Positions 36,691-48,376 of a DNA stretch of 64,000 nt are shown here, one piece after another. Position 1 is the stretch's first letter; every line of letters starts with the position of its first letter. This stretch comes from Tetraselmis striata (Eukaryota > Chlorophyta > Chlorodendrophyceae > Chlorodendrales > Chlorodendraceae): the NCBI GenBank assembly GCA_006384855.1, contig VCJN01001601.1, forward strand, positions 62,001-126,000, in the 5' to 3' direction. The position numbers and the translations under genes are program-made. The notes under the pieces are model-generated. The model was not told where the DNA came from, did no database searches, and was given only the letters and a program-made list of their open reading frames with translations.

Positions 36691-37711
36691 AGACGCCTGC
36701 TGCGCTTGCTGCGGGAAGGTGTATGTACTGATGTTGGCGGTGCGGGCTCGAGCGAGCACTAGCAGACGTATTGAAACTTGCCACCCGAGTTCAATACCAC
36801 GGCGTTGTGATGCACCATCCTCGGCGTGCATGGTCTGTGCGGCGTCGATGGTATCAGCATTCTCAGCCTCTGCTTTAGGGGTCTTTACGGGTTTTAGGGT
36901 ATATAGGGTTTATGGCTTCAAACCCACAAACCCAAAATCCCCCACACTCGATGACGGATTGGGCAGTTGCGGTGGTCAGTGCTAAACTAAAACAAATCCC
37001 CTACAACTCGCACATGAAGAAAACACAGGAAACACAGAGTCCACAGAGGCCTCTGAGATGTCAGCAAGGCAAGTCCGGCGTGGAGTCACCCATAACCCTT
37101 TGGACTTTGTGCCGGTCTGGTCAATAATTTCGACTACAACGAAGAAGCGCCCGTGACATCAGTACCCCGCTTACAATGAGTGTTTGGACCTGCCCTCATA
37201 GTCTTCACCATCCATGCGGATAGGTCAAGCACTGTAATGGTATAAAACACAAGACTGAAGCCCCTCGAATGGCCCCCGCCTCCCCCACGGGTCACTGTAG
37301 GGGGACCGCGGGGTGGGGAGGGTTCTCGCATTCCCTGTACTCGTAGGGTAAATATATTTTGACTGCCACGGCACGTGCGCGTACTCAGGTACTGCAACCC
37401 TGCACAATGACTATGAAGCATGTCCGGAGCGCGGCACTGCAACAGGCGAACCGCCTGGCTAGTGGCTACCGACCAACTTGACGTGTGTAGTCGTACTTAA
37501 TACTACCTCCTGCAAAGAATGCGGCATCACACGCCCCTCCCGCCGCCCCCTGAGTGCAGCAGTCATCCAGCTACTGGTACCAAAATTCACCGGGATTAAA
37601 CTGCACCGGATGCTTTAAAGTGAGGGCGAGCCGACAGGAGGCGGGTACTCGTCTGGGTGTCCGACCCGTCTCTGTCTTGAGCGAGGGGTGTTTGGCTGCA
37701 GGCGAGCCGCC
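36691..37711. other. Spacer with no supported gene
   Basis: The short frames lack domains. A stretch at about 36,868-36,912 has a few degenerate TTTAGGG-like units. Confidence 0.45.
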
Positions 37712-39993
37712 TCACGCCTTTACGGCCGCGGGCATGGTGGGGGTGAAGGAGCCGCTGTGCACGAGGTCGCGCACAAAGTCGCGCGACCAGGAGTCGTAGT
37801 GCACGATCTCGTCCAGGGAGGGCTTCAGGACGAGCTCGTCGCGGTGCTTGTCGCAGCACTGCTCGATGACCTTGCAGATGTCCAGGTACCCGATCTCCTC
37901 ATTCAGGAACATCTCCACCGCCTGCGCACCGAAATGTGTCAGAGCACTATAGCGCAAATAGGTGCCACGATAACGAGGGCGCTCGGTGGAACCAGAACAT
38001 TGACGGATTGTGTGAATCCATTAAGACAGATAAAATTAGAGGCAGAGCCTCTGGAAGACACGAAGACATGCAATGAGAGCATTCATATACTGCAACTAAT
38101 CCAAACAATAAAATACAGTAGCATTCAACTGCCTTCTCGGGCTGCAAAAGCAGTGAACTGTTTTGCGCCATTGAGACCAGGATTCCGCATGGATCTATTT
38201 GTGGTGTATCGCGTGGTAGGTTTCCAAATGATGAATATATATGTATGCTCTTCGTGTGAGGGTCGTCAAAAACAGTGGTGTGTACCGAGCACAAAGCGTC
38301 ATGGCCATGGGCTAGCATAGGCACCCGGCACTGTAACGAAAAGTAGCGGTAAACTGAGTCTGCATATCGTCAATAAGATGGCTTCCAGAGTGCATGTGGG
38401 AGCACGTGTGAGTGGCGCGAGTGAGGAGGCGGTGACGATGGGTTGCGGCAATTTGAGCCGCGGGGCCGCTTCACCTGCTCGTTGGCGGCGCTCAGCACGC
38501 CCGTCATGGTGCCGCCCGCGCGGCCCGCCGCGTACGCGAGGCCCATGGCGGGGTACTTGGCGGTGTCCGGGCTCCTTGAAGGTGAGGTCGCCCATCTTGA
38601 TGAAGTCCAGGCGCGGCCACGTCGCCTCCGACGTCTGCAGCCGCTCCGGCCAGGACATGGTGTACAGGATGGGCAGCCGCATGTCGGGCCAGCCCAGCTG
38701 CGCCAGGACGCTGCTGTCGGCGGTCTCCACCATGGAGTGGATGATGCTCTGCGGGTGGATGACGATCTCGATGTTGTCGTAGTCGGTGCCGTAGAGGTAG
38801 TGCGCCTCGATGACCTCCAGCCCCTTGTTCATCAGCGTTGCGCTGTCCACTGTGATCTTCTTCCCCATGGACCAGTTGGGGTGCTTGATCGCGTCCTCCA
38901 CGCGCACGTCCTTCAGCGTCTCCACAGGCCGGTCGCGGAACGCGCCGCCGCTGGCCGTGAGGATGATCCGCCGCAGGCCGTCCTCCGGCAGGCCCTGGAT
39001 GCACTGGAACAGCGCGCTGTGCTCGCTGTCCGCGGGCAGGATCTTGACGCCGTACTCCTCGGCCAGCGGCAGCACGTACGGGCCGCCCGCGATGAGCGTC
39101 TCCTTGTTGGCCAGGCAGATGTCCTTGCCCTGCTTGATGGCCGCCACGGTGGGCTGCAGCCCGGCGCAGCCCACAATGCCGGTGACCACGGCCTGCGCGT
39201 CGGGGTGCACCGACACCTCCACCACACCCGCCATGCCCGTCACGATCTCCGGCATCGGGCTGTGCCCCGCCAGCAGCTCCTTCAGCTCCGCCAGCTTGGA
39301 CTCGTCCTGGATGCACACCAGGCTCGGCTTGAACTTGCGCGTCTGCTCCGCCAGCAGCTTGGCGTTGGACCCCGCGGCGAGCGCGCACACGGCGAAGCGG
39401 TCCGGGTGCTCTTCCACGATGTCCAGGGTCTGCGTGCCGATGGAGCCGGTGGAGCCGATGAGCGAGAAGGTTTTGAGCCCCTTGGGCGTCATCTCCGGTG
39501 GCACGCAGCGGCCGGGCCAGGCGGGCGGCACAACGGGGGTGCCGCTGGAGGCGCCCACGTGCACTGCGCGCTCGCGCCCGCCGCCGGGCCGGCTGCTCTT
39601 GGGGGCCACCCGGCTGAGCTGCTTGCCCTGGGGCGACAAGACGGCGGCGGCAAAGAGGGCGGGAGGGGGGTGGCATGTGAGACCATCTCCACCACAGCCG
39701 TGACCACAGTCGAACCACCCGCACTTCACCGCGGCACCCGATGATGCAAGGATGCCCGTATGTCCAGTGAGCAGTGGATAATATATGTAGATATATGTAT
39801 ATTTAGGTAGATAGATTTCAGTTACTCACGCTGTTATGCCCTTAAACCACCCCCAGCTCCATGTATCGTCTCCCTCCCTCCCTCTCTCTCTCTCTCTCTC
39901 TCTATTTTAGCTCTCGCAAGCAGCCAATTGAGGACCCTGCAGTAAAGCGTCTGACCTGAGAGGCACAACATCTCAAGATGGAGAGAGAGCGAG

Positions 39994-40040
<47 letters not shown>

Positions 40041-40150
40041 ACCTGCAGGCCGCCGCAGCGCGCAGTGAGCTTGCTGCTGGTTGATGCCGTTTTATTGGCC
40101 ACTGACGGGCGGCGGGCCGCCACCATCCGGCCGGCGCATGAGCTTGCCAT
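37712..40150 (-). CDS. DXR: 1-deoxy-D-xylulose 5-phosphate reductoisomerase, plastid form
   Basis: Three minus-strand exons are supported: 40150-40043 (36 residues, [20 protein letters not shown], a transit-peptide-like start), 39627-38475 and 37921-37712. The enzyme converts DXP to MEP with NADPH, the committed step of plastid isoprenoid synthesis. Visible motifs are the NADPH-binding [28 protein letters not shown], the metal-binding [17 protein letters not shown] and the substrate region [10 protein letters not shown], with [20 protein letters not shown] and [10 protein letters not shown] following. The C-terminus is [15 protein letters not shown] to [11 protein letters not shown]. Near 38,567 the reading frame has one base too many in a CCC run (GAGCCCGGACACC). 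A one-base-shorter run would continue the expected [22 protein letters not shown]. Everything else is intact, so a sequencing or assembly error is likelier than a pseudogene. Intron 1 contains a 43-base homopolymer. Confidence 0.93.
39880..40039. repeat. Simple repeats in DXR intron 1: CT repeat and 43-base G tract
   Basis: A CCCT/CT microsatellite lies at about 39,871-39,903, and an uninterrupted run of 43 G on the plus strand at 39997-40039. On the gene strand this is poly-C that starts just after the 5' splice site (CTGCAG then GTA and C43). Confidence 0.95.
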
Positions 40151-41544
40151 CTCGGTTACGGACTGCCCACCTGCGCGCCGCAGGAGATGCGGTTTAGCGC
40201 ATCGTTCCATATACCGCTTCTCCCGTCCCACCCAACACCGCTTGTTACTGCCACGCGCGCCAAACCAGTTCCACTTACGCATACATCTAACAGAAGGACT
40301 CCCCGGACCCGGCGGCTGCCACTCCTCGCACAGCCCTTTGTGGGCGACGGGGCACGCGGCGGTTTTTCACCCACCTCTCTGTAAGCAGAACAACACAAGC
40401 TCAGTCGAGCGCTGGGCTCGTCGACGACACTGCTGCGATTGCTGACCGTGTTGAGCAGGAGGGAGTGTCGTGAAGGAGATGTCGCGGTCCAACCATTATA
40501 TCGTCCGAATTGCGGCGCGGAAATTTTGCGGCGCGCGGCGCAGTACATGACAGGTAGTCGCTCTCGTCTCATCATGGTTGTCTGGCTACGGTATCTGCTG
40601 GCTATGCTGGTCAGATGACGATGGCTATCGATAATCATAATCCTTAGCTAGGCCGGATAAACAGCAGAACATGCTGCGCATATGGTTCCGTCACCTACAT
40701 ATAATCCGGAATAAATTGAATTCACTACGTCGCGTCCGATTGTGTCTCGCGCGCGGCGATAGTTTCGCGGATGGATTGTGCGCGGGCAGCGGCATTGATC
40801 CGGCAGACGACAGAAAAACCACCGTGAACGAAATCTTATGTTCCTATTATTAATACTGTAGTAGTTATGCCTTGGACCTCGTACAGCTCATATCATTATC
40901 GATCGTCGTCAACAACATCATCCTGGAAATCTACCTGAAATCCTCGTACTGCAGAGTTCGTCCAGCCTGTCAGCATGATCCTTTTATCATTATTCATTGT
41001 CGGCTTTGTCGCGTCGCCTACCTGTACGCTGCCGAGCTGCTAGCGCAGTAGCCACCAAATTCTCGACGCGCGTCGACGTCCGTCGACCGCCCTGGTCGAC
41101 CGCTCTCGACGCCCGTCGACGCCCGTCGACAACGCTAGTCATCGATATAAGGATTATACAGGCTTTTCGGGTGGTTTCCTGATCGCCTTTTGCAGCTGCT
41201 AACTCATGGTTATGATTATGATTAGCTCATATGTAAATGCTAATCCTTATATACAGGTACGCGGCTTATATACAGTACGCGGCTCAGTAAGTACGAGTAC
41301 CGGAGTGCTACCAGTGTACTATCGACCGACATACATTATATACATGAGCTAGCAGCAGAAGGCGATATCGGAAATCACCAAAAAAAAGGCAATCAGAGAG
41401 GTCCTCTACAGCGACGACTGCGGAGTGGAAGCAGTAACATGAGAAGACGCAGAGTGGGCACGAGCACACGCATCAGACTTGGCCATCTGCACACCGGCAG
41501 AGAGAATGCCGCCCAGGGTACCATGCACGCAAGCCATACATTAT
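40151..41544. other. Region upstream of DXR, no supported gene
   Basis: It should contain the DXR promoter. A cluster of CGTCGAC units lies at about 41,068-41,133, and a reverse-oriented copy of the dispersed GATATCGCCTTCTGCTGCTA motif at about 41,343-41,387. Confidence 0.4.
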
Positions 41545-43439
41545 ATGGTCAGATGTAGTCATCTAGAGGTTTACAGTACATTAGCTATGTTGTACTGCGC
41601 ACGACCCCCGAGGTCGGCGCACGGACTAAGGCCTGCCGGCCCGCACCAGCACTACGACCTGAGGGATCCACCCTCGGGCACCGGCACTCTCTGCTTTGCG
41701 CTCGCCTCAACCGGCTCGCGCAAGGAGTCTCGACTCTAGCAGTCGAGCAGAGTGTCAGCTTACTCTATGCCGACTCGGACCCGAGCCTCAGCCTCCCGAG
41801 ACGCTACACCTTCCCCACCCCGCGACAGTAGGATGCCCCCTCGCCCTGTACCGGAAGACGCCCTAGTCGACGACGCCCCGGGCGGCGCCACAGCGGCATC
41901 CATCGCGGAATTGGGAAAACGCCTGACGCCCCAAGCGGAAGCCCTGGAGAAGCGGCTGGCCGAGCAGTCCATTCCCGCGGGCGCGCCTGCGCCCGAGGGT
42001 GGTGAGCAAGGAGCGCAAGAGCCCCTCTCTGTTGAGATGGACGCACTCGACACCGAGCTCGAGTACGTCGACTTCGCCTACTTCGGTCAAGTCCCCCCTT
42101 CCGGTCTACAGCCACCCCCACGCGACGGCGACGAGCCTCGCTTGTGGATTCTGACCGACGACGACACCGAATTGGAAAAACGCCTGACGGCCCAAGCAAT
42201 AGCCCTAGAGAATAGTCCGGTTAAGCACCTTGCTGGACCGCCTAGGCATGCTGCGCAACCCCAACAAGGGAGTCTGGGAGCCCACCCAGGTCGGCCCTCA
42301 CCTGGGGCTGATCGTCGACCTGCAGCGCGGCGAGTTCCGCGCCCCCGAGGAGAAGCTCATCGCGCTGGCCAAGGCCGCCCGTTCTCTCCTTGGCCGCGCA
42401 GCCTCCAACAAGCGCTGGCTCCCAGCTCGGCAGCTGGCGTCCTTTGCGGGCAAGGCGCAGTTCCTGTACTCGGCAGTTACGCCGGCCCGTTTCTTTTTGC
42501 GCGAGCTGCACTGCGTCCTCGCAACCCGGCAGGGCTGGGGCGGGCGCGTCAAGATGACAAACCAGCTGCGCCGCGACCTGGAATGGTGGACCCAGGTACA
42601 TGCGCAGCACAACGGTCGCTCTATGTACAAGCCCGTGGAGACCGCGTATCTGCACGCGGACTCCAGCTCGTATGGATGGGGGGCTGTGCTCAACAACAAC
42701 AACGCTTACCAGGCGCGCGGCTTCTGGTACGAGGACGACCGCTCGCATCACATCACGGGGAAGGAGCTTCGCGCGGTACGACACGCGGTCGAATCCTTCC
42801 TGCCGCATCTCCGAGGACGGCGCGTCTTGCTGCACGAGGACAACACGGCCGTGGTGGCAGCGCTAACCAACCTTACCTCTCGGTCACCCGTCATGATGGA
42901 GGAGCTCCGCAAGCTGTGGCACCTCTTGGATATGCACTGTGAGATTCAGATGTGACATACAGGTGACGAAGCACTACTACGAGCGACTATTATTTATCCG
43001 TGAAGGCTGCTGCTGGTGGCGGCACGTCCATCCAGTTACGTGCGAGTACATCCGGCGTTATTGCCGGCGGGCGATAAATCCTTTTTGTCATCATTCTGGT
43101 AGTCGTACCAGCCCGGTGAAGCGTACATGGCACTGACGTACAAGGTACAAGGTTGTCCGTGTAGTACCGGGTAGTACGCGATATATTTATTACGCCGGTA
43201 CCGGGGATGTAGTACCCGGTACCCGGTACCCGGGCACGAACCCTAGTCGTCCTGTGGATAACTACGACTATTAATACATTGGAGCGCAAATCGCAGCCGT
43301 ACGTACTTGGTAACACTGGGGAATTTGTAGTACTAGTACTGCTGATCGGGCCTGCCAGCCGTCCGATCAAAGGTCATCAGATGGGCGGTTTGGCTGCCAT
43401 GTTTTGCCAAAGATTGCTCACGTTACATAAATATTCGCG

Positions 43440-44280
43440 AGGGGGAGGGCGGGGGCAGGCAGCGGTTTGCCGAAGAATGATTGAATTACAATATTCGCGA
43501 CAGCTGCCATCGGGGGATGTGGCCCGGGGGGGGGGGGGGGGGGTGCGGGGGCGGGGGGACCACGCCCGCCCCGCCCCCCCCCGCCCCCCCTCGCCGCCAG
43601 CCGCTCCCGCCTGGGGGGGGGGGGGGGGGGGGGTAAAGGGGGCGGGGGCTACTGCTTGTTCTTGTTCTTGCGTGCCCGGGGGACCCTCCGCTTCGACGAT
43701 CTCGCTGCCTCCGCCTCCGCCTCCGCCTCCGCCTCCGCCTGCGCCTCCGACTCCGCCTCCGACTCCGCGACCGTCAGTTTCTTACCTCGGCGTTTCTTCA
43801 CTGGCCTCTTCCGCTTCTTGTCATCCGTCAGTGTCTTCACCACCCCGGGAGGCTGTGCCGTCGACGACGCCGCCATGAGCTTCCTTACCTTGGCGTCGGG
43901 ACGCCCCCTGTGCCCAGACACCCACAACAAGCCACAATCGTTTCGCCTTTAAGCGGCTGAGGATGCGGCCTCCTCGGCCACCACGAGTTGCGCCGCTGGC
44001 ACTGTGGAAGCCTTGGCGTTGAGGTGGGCCTTACGGCGCTCCCGGACGAACCTGCGCGCGGCACAAGTTAGCCACGAGTGGGTGCGTGCTAATGCGGAGG
44101 ATGGAGTGTTTTGTTGCGCGCCCACCTTGTCACGGGTTTCCTCATGTCTTTCTCGTCCTCCTCGATGCCGGCGGCGCGGACACGCGAGACAACAAGGCTC
44201 GCCGCCCACTTTTGCCCGGGGGGGCGAGGTCGGCCATGGCGCTGTGAGCGGTGAAGGGGGGGGGGGGGGGGGGCGGCCGA
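43440..44280. repeat. G/C homopolymers and low-complexity repeats
   Basis: This includes G tracts at about 43,525-43,542, 43,612-43,634 and 44,257-44,273 and a CCTCCG array (about 43,706-43,745) next to a frame of alternating acidic and alanine codons on the minus strand (KKRRGKKLTVAESEAESEAQ). That minus-strand frame (43649-43930) is basic then acidic-repetitive and may be part of a transposon gene, but has no recognised domain. Confidence 0.5.
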
Positions 44281-44508
44281 GGTGGAGAAACTAACACCCA
44301 GTCGACGACCGCCTTCCGCAGCAGTCAACGACACATCGGAGGCGAGGAGCAGCGCGCCACTACTATTTATATGCACGTATTGTCAAGAGCTAGTCGGTGC
44401 GGCATTGTGTCGGTGTAATTTCGCAATGTTTATTGTTGAAGTAGCACGGCGTAATGGATACGGCGAGTGAATCCGGGATAATGTGTGCGACGAATGTGCG
44501 CGCGCAGC

Positions 44509-44553
44509 GTTGTGCGGCGGTGTGCGGCGGTGTGCGGCGGTGTGCGGCGGTGT
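44509..44553 (+). repeat. TGTGCGGCGG tandem repeat
   Basis: Four consecutive 10-bp units (TGTGCGGCGG) inside the CACTA-like element, just before the larger tandem array. Confidence 0.9.
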
Positions 44554-44649
44554 GCACCGATGTTAATATAGTGTGAATATTATATCGGCCGTAGACGATC
44601 AGGTCTGGCAGCACCGCCCGTGCTTGTAAATAAGCGACAATGGGTCTAG

Positions 44650-45830
44650 TCTCCCGCTAGTCTGTGCACCGCAAGTGCACTCCGCAAGCCTCGCCTCCAT
44701 CCGCGTCGGAACCGGTAGCGCGCTAGTAAGTGTTGTTGTGTGCGCACATCGTGACAACATTACACGGTGGCAATTGCAATTATTAGCGGTGGATAATGTG
44801 AAGGCGTTTTCGAAATCGACAGAGAATGAGGCGGTGCTGGCGGAGTGCATTGGCGGTGCACAGAATAGCGTGTTGCTGGGGTTTTGGCTGCATCGGACGC
44901 CGTATTCCCACCCATCCGGCACGGAATGTCCGGTTTTCACACATTTGTGTGTTAATAAAGCAGTGTGAATATTACGCGTCTTTTACGCCGGGTGGATGGG
45001 CATCCGGCGTCCGATGCACCCCAATTATTTGCAGCACGCTACTCTACGCACCCCCAACGCACTCCGCAAGCCTCGCCTCCATCCGCGTCGGAACCGGTAG
45101 TAAGTGTTGTTGTGTGCGCACATCGTGACAACATTACACGGTGGCAATTGCAATTAGCGGTGGACAATGTGAAGGCGTTTTCGAAATCGACGGAGAATAG
45201 TGGCGGTGCTGGCGGAGTGCATTGGCGGTGCACAGAATAGCGTGTTGCTGGGGTTTTGGCTGCATCGGACGCCGTATTCCCACCCATCCGGCACGGAATG
45301 TCCGGTTTTCACACATTTGTGTGTTAATAAAGTGTGAATATTACGCGTCTTTTACGCCGGGTGGGTGGGCATCCGGCGTCCGATGCACCCCAATTATTTG
45401 CAGCACGCTACTCTACGCACCCCCAACGCACTCCGCAAGCCTCGCCTCCATCCGCGTCGGAACCGGTAGTAAGTGTTGTTGTGTGCGCACATCGTGACAA
45501 CATTACACGGTGGCAATTGCAATTAGCGGTGGGTAATGTGAAGGCGTTTTCGAAATCGACAGAGAATGAGGCGGTGCTGGCGGAGTGCATTGGCGGTGCA
45601 CAGAATAGCGTGTTGCTGGGGTTTTGGCTGCATCGGACGCCGTATTCCCACCCATCCGGCACGGAATGTCCGGTTTTCACACATTTGCGTGTGAATATAT
45701 ATAGTGTGAATATTACGTAGGCGTCTTTTACGCTGGGTGGATGGGCATCTGGCGTCCGATGCACCCCGAATCTCACCAACACGCTACTCTACGCACCCCC
45801 AACGCATTCCGCCAGCCCCCCCTCTTTCCG
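44650..45830 (+). repeat. Tandem array of about 370-bp units, each with two diverged inverted halves
   Basis: Three units begin near 44,690, 45,070 and 45,425, with a partial fourth. Each carries TCCGCGTCGGAACCGGTAG, then CGTGACAACATTACACGG, then GGCGTTTTCGAAATCGAC, then a block that translates as AVLAECIGGAQNSVLLGFWL and HRTPYSHPSGTECPV. The complementary strand of the rest of the unit encodes a related sequence (EARLAEC, GVHRTPDAHPPSV). Each unit is therefore two paralogous segments facing each other. The units differ by only a few percent, mostly small indels. No full-length gene is present. Confidence 0.8.
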
Positions 45831-46728
45831 CGCAGGTCCTACGTTCCATTGTATGTATATACATACGTACATGTATTGCTCCGAAACCAGCCCAAACTTT
45901 ATGAGTGCACAAGTGTAAATGGGGGGGGGGGGGGGGGGTGGGGGGGGGATGTGGCGGCGGGGCATCCACTCACACATACCCCGGCGATGCATGACAGATA
46001 TTACATGCCGTGGCGGGTCGGCGGGCCGACCCGGCGGGCCGACCCGGCGGGGGGGGGGGGGGGGGGGGGACGTCTATTCAACACGTGCGACAGTGTCGTT
46101 TCGTGGAGCAGTATATGTGCCCGGCCTCATTTATACCGCCCCCTACCTGCGCTGCATGGTCTACCCCTAAGAATTACTTAGCACAAACCGCCATTACTTA
46201 ATAGGAACCTAGCACAGCCAGGCTTATATGCCCGCTTTCCCGATCAACTTCTACGCACTTTCCGTCCCTCAACCGCCGGACATGGGGGTTAAGCCGCCAG
46301 CCTCGGCAGTTGCTTAGCCAGACTTGGCATCCCGTACCGTGTCCATGGCTTCGCAGCTCTGCCGCTGGCACACGCCGAGTCCGGCGCTTGCTGCCGCGGG
46401 GTTGCGCACGCATGCACGCACGGTAATACGCCGCCGACGCCGCCACGCTTACTTCCACCACCTTCGCCAGCCGCAGCTTCGCACGCCTTTCCGCCGACAT
46501 ACGAAACGCACGAATCCCCCCCCGTCCCCGCGTCATGTATATTATATTCGAGGCGACTATGCGGGGCGCAGCACACGCCGCGGCGTGGGTCGGCGGAGCG
46601 ACAGGCGGCGGGAGCCCTAATGGCCGGGCAGTATCCACACCCACACAGGCACCGCCGCTCACCTCCGACGCGGATGAACCGCCTCCCAAAGGAAACATGC
46701 CGGTTGGCGGTAAGCCCAACAGGCGTGC

Positions 46729-47430
46729 GTGGGGTGCCGGCGCCGGTACTGGTGCGACGGAGCTGTCGCGTCAGGAACCGCACCGCATGTGGAGCAACAC
46801 ATGGCGGTGCCGGCCCCACCTATGTCTAGGGCCACCTCCTCACAACACCCCGCCACGACGGCGTCGGCCACCGCCGACGGCGCCGTTGCGGGGGGGGACG
46901 CCCTGCCAGGCGACGATGAGGCGCCTGGTGCGCCGCGTCAGGAGGCGGAGGAGGCCGTGGTCGAGGCGACTGATCGGGCTGAGGGGGTTGTCGAGGCGAG
47001 CGAGGCTGCGCTCGCGCCACCCGCCCCGCAGCCACCTGCGGGACATGCCGACTTGCTCGTCGCCATGTTGACCGGAGCACTACGAGCAGTGGCGGGAGGC
47101 GGCCACATGCACTATCATGTGCGTGTCCTGGCCGGACGCCCGTCATGCGTGGACTGCGGCCAACGGACGGACTGGGAGTGTTGCTGCGACGGCACCCCGG
47201 CTTTGTGCGGCCCCAAGTACCCATGCATGGCGACCCATCAGCGGGCAGTCCCCTGCCCGACCACGGCCACGGTGAGGGCGGAGTTCCGCCATGTCAGGGA
47301 CGCGTTCCACGACGCGACTCGCGCCGCCGTGTGTGAGGCTTCCGAGAAGGCACGCGCGGCTGGTAGGGTGCGCAGGGTGAGGCGGCGGACGGCCCAGGAG
47401 CTGAAGGAGAGCGAGACATGCCGTCAGTGA
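46729..47430 (+). CDS. Cys-rich ORF inside the CACTA-like element
   Basis: This is a 233-residue open frame. Residues 1-115 are low-complexity (Ala, Glu, Pro). The C-terminal half has a compact Cys/His cluster (PSCVDCGQRTDWECCCDG, then LCGPKYPCMATHQ), followed by a basic region (RAAGRVRRVRRR). The C-x2-C, C-x-C, C-x4-C, H pattern resembles the small zinc-binding modules at the C-terminus of piggyBac-type transposases, but no DDD catalytic core is seen. The same kind of motif appears again just downstream (47,472-47,790). I would treat it as a transposon-encoded zinc-binding protein of unknown role. Confidence 0.45.
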   Translation: MGCRRRYWCDGAVASGTAPHVEQHMAVPAPPMSRATSSQHPATTASATADGAVAGGDALPGDDEAPGAPRQEAEEAVVEATDRAEGVVEASEAALAPPAPQPPAGHADLLVAMLTGALRAVAGGGHMHYHVRVLAGRPSCVDCGQRTDWECCCDGTPALCGPKYPCMATHQRAVPCPTTATVRAEFRHVRDAFHDATRAAVCEASEKARAAGRVRRVRRRTAQELKESETCRQ

Positions 47431-47471
47431 GGTCGGGCGCAATGTCATTGGGTGGGGCACACGGACGTGTA

Positions 47472-47790
47472 ACACTTGCACTTTGCGCGTACTGCTGGGT
47501 TACATCCAGGCTGCGTCACACTATGCAACCGGAAAGGCTGCGTTGCTACTGCAAACAATGCGACGCCTCACTCTGTAGCAACCGCTGCCGCGCCTATCCC
47601 ACAGCCGCTGCCCCCCCCCCCCCCCCCCCCCCCCCCGCGCGGGATCCCCGCCATCAGCAGCTTGCACTTGCACTTTGCGCGTACTGCTGGGTTACATCCA
47701 GGCGGCGTCACACCGGAAAGGCTGCGTTGCTACTGCAAACGATGCTACGCCTCACTCGGTAGCAACCGCTGCCCCGCCCATCCCACTCGG
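47472..47790 (+). repeat. Duplicated Cys-rich segment split by a poly-C tract
   Basis: About 130 bp (47,472-47,600) is repeated at 47,657-47,787, and the two are separated by a run of about 27 C (about 47,611-47,637). The first copy reads LALCAYCWVTSRLRHT and then RLRCYCKQCDASLCSNRC, a C-x2-C plus C-x-C-x2-C-x4-C-x3-C pattern. This is close to the cysteine-rich domain that ends piggyBac transposases. Confidence 0.7.
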
Positions 47791-48376
47791 GATGCTGAGA
47801 GCAGCTAAAGGGCACCGGGGGCGGGGCAAGAGGGAGCAGGGCCAATGATTGTGGAAGAGCGGGGACCCGCTTGCATGCCATCGTATTATATCTTGCACGA
47901 TATCTGTTGTTGCACTCATATCTCACATCACTAGCTTAGCTATAGTGATCCCCCCCCCCCCCCCCCCCCGCACCGCGTACGCACAAGCCTGGGTATACGC
48001 ATCAACTGCCCGCCGGGATGAGAAACTGGTATTGGTAGTGTGTCTGTGGGGTGGAGGGGGGGGGCAAAAGAGCTGCCAATTGCTGCCAAGCTGGTGCGTT
48101 ACATTGGGGCAGGCGCTGGGCAGACAATTGGGGCTCGCTTCAGAGCATTGTCTAGTGCCTATGCGGCTGCGCCGCCTCCGCCGCATGCAGACTCTGCGGG
48201 CTCACCAGCACCGCCACCTCAGTCATGCGGCCCTGCATCCCGCAGCCCGCCGCCGTCAGCCAGATCAGAGGTATCCAGAAGCCAGTGCTGGGGTTGTTGC
48301 GGCATGACCGCATAGTTTTCAGCGGCTGCCGTCCACAGCTTGTAATGCATCCCTTTCCGCCGATTCCGCTGTATGC

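Noticed and set aside
36868-36912. Telomere-like TTTAGGG units
   Set aside because: Only a few degenerate units are present, without a regular array; too little to call an interstitial telomere.
38443-39744. 433-residue plus-strand and 406-residue minus-strand alternative frames over DXR
   Set aside because: Both are out-of-phase readings of GC-rich DXR codons; only the DXR frame has family motifs.
44650-45830. CRISPR-like regularly spaced repeat
   Set aside because: Units are about 370 bp with no short repeat and unique spacer pattern, and the DNA is eukaryotic.
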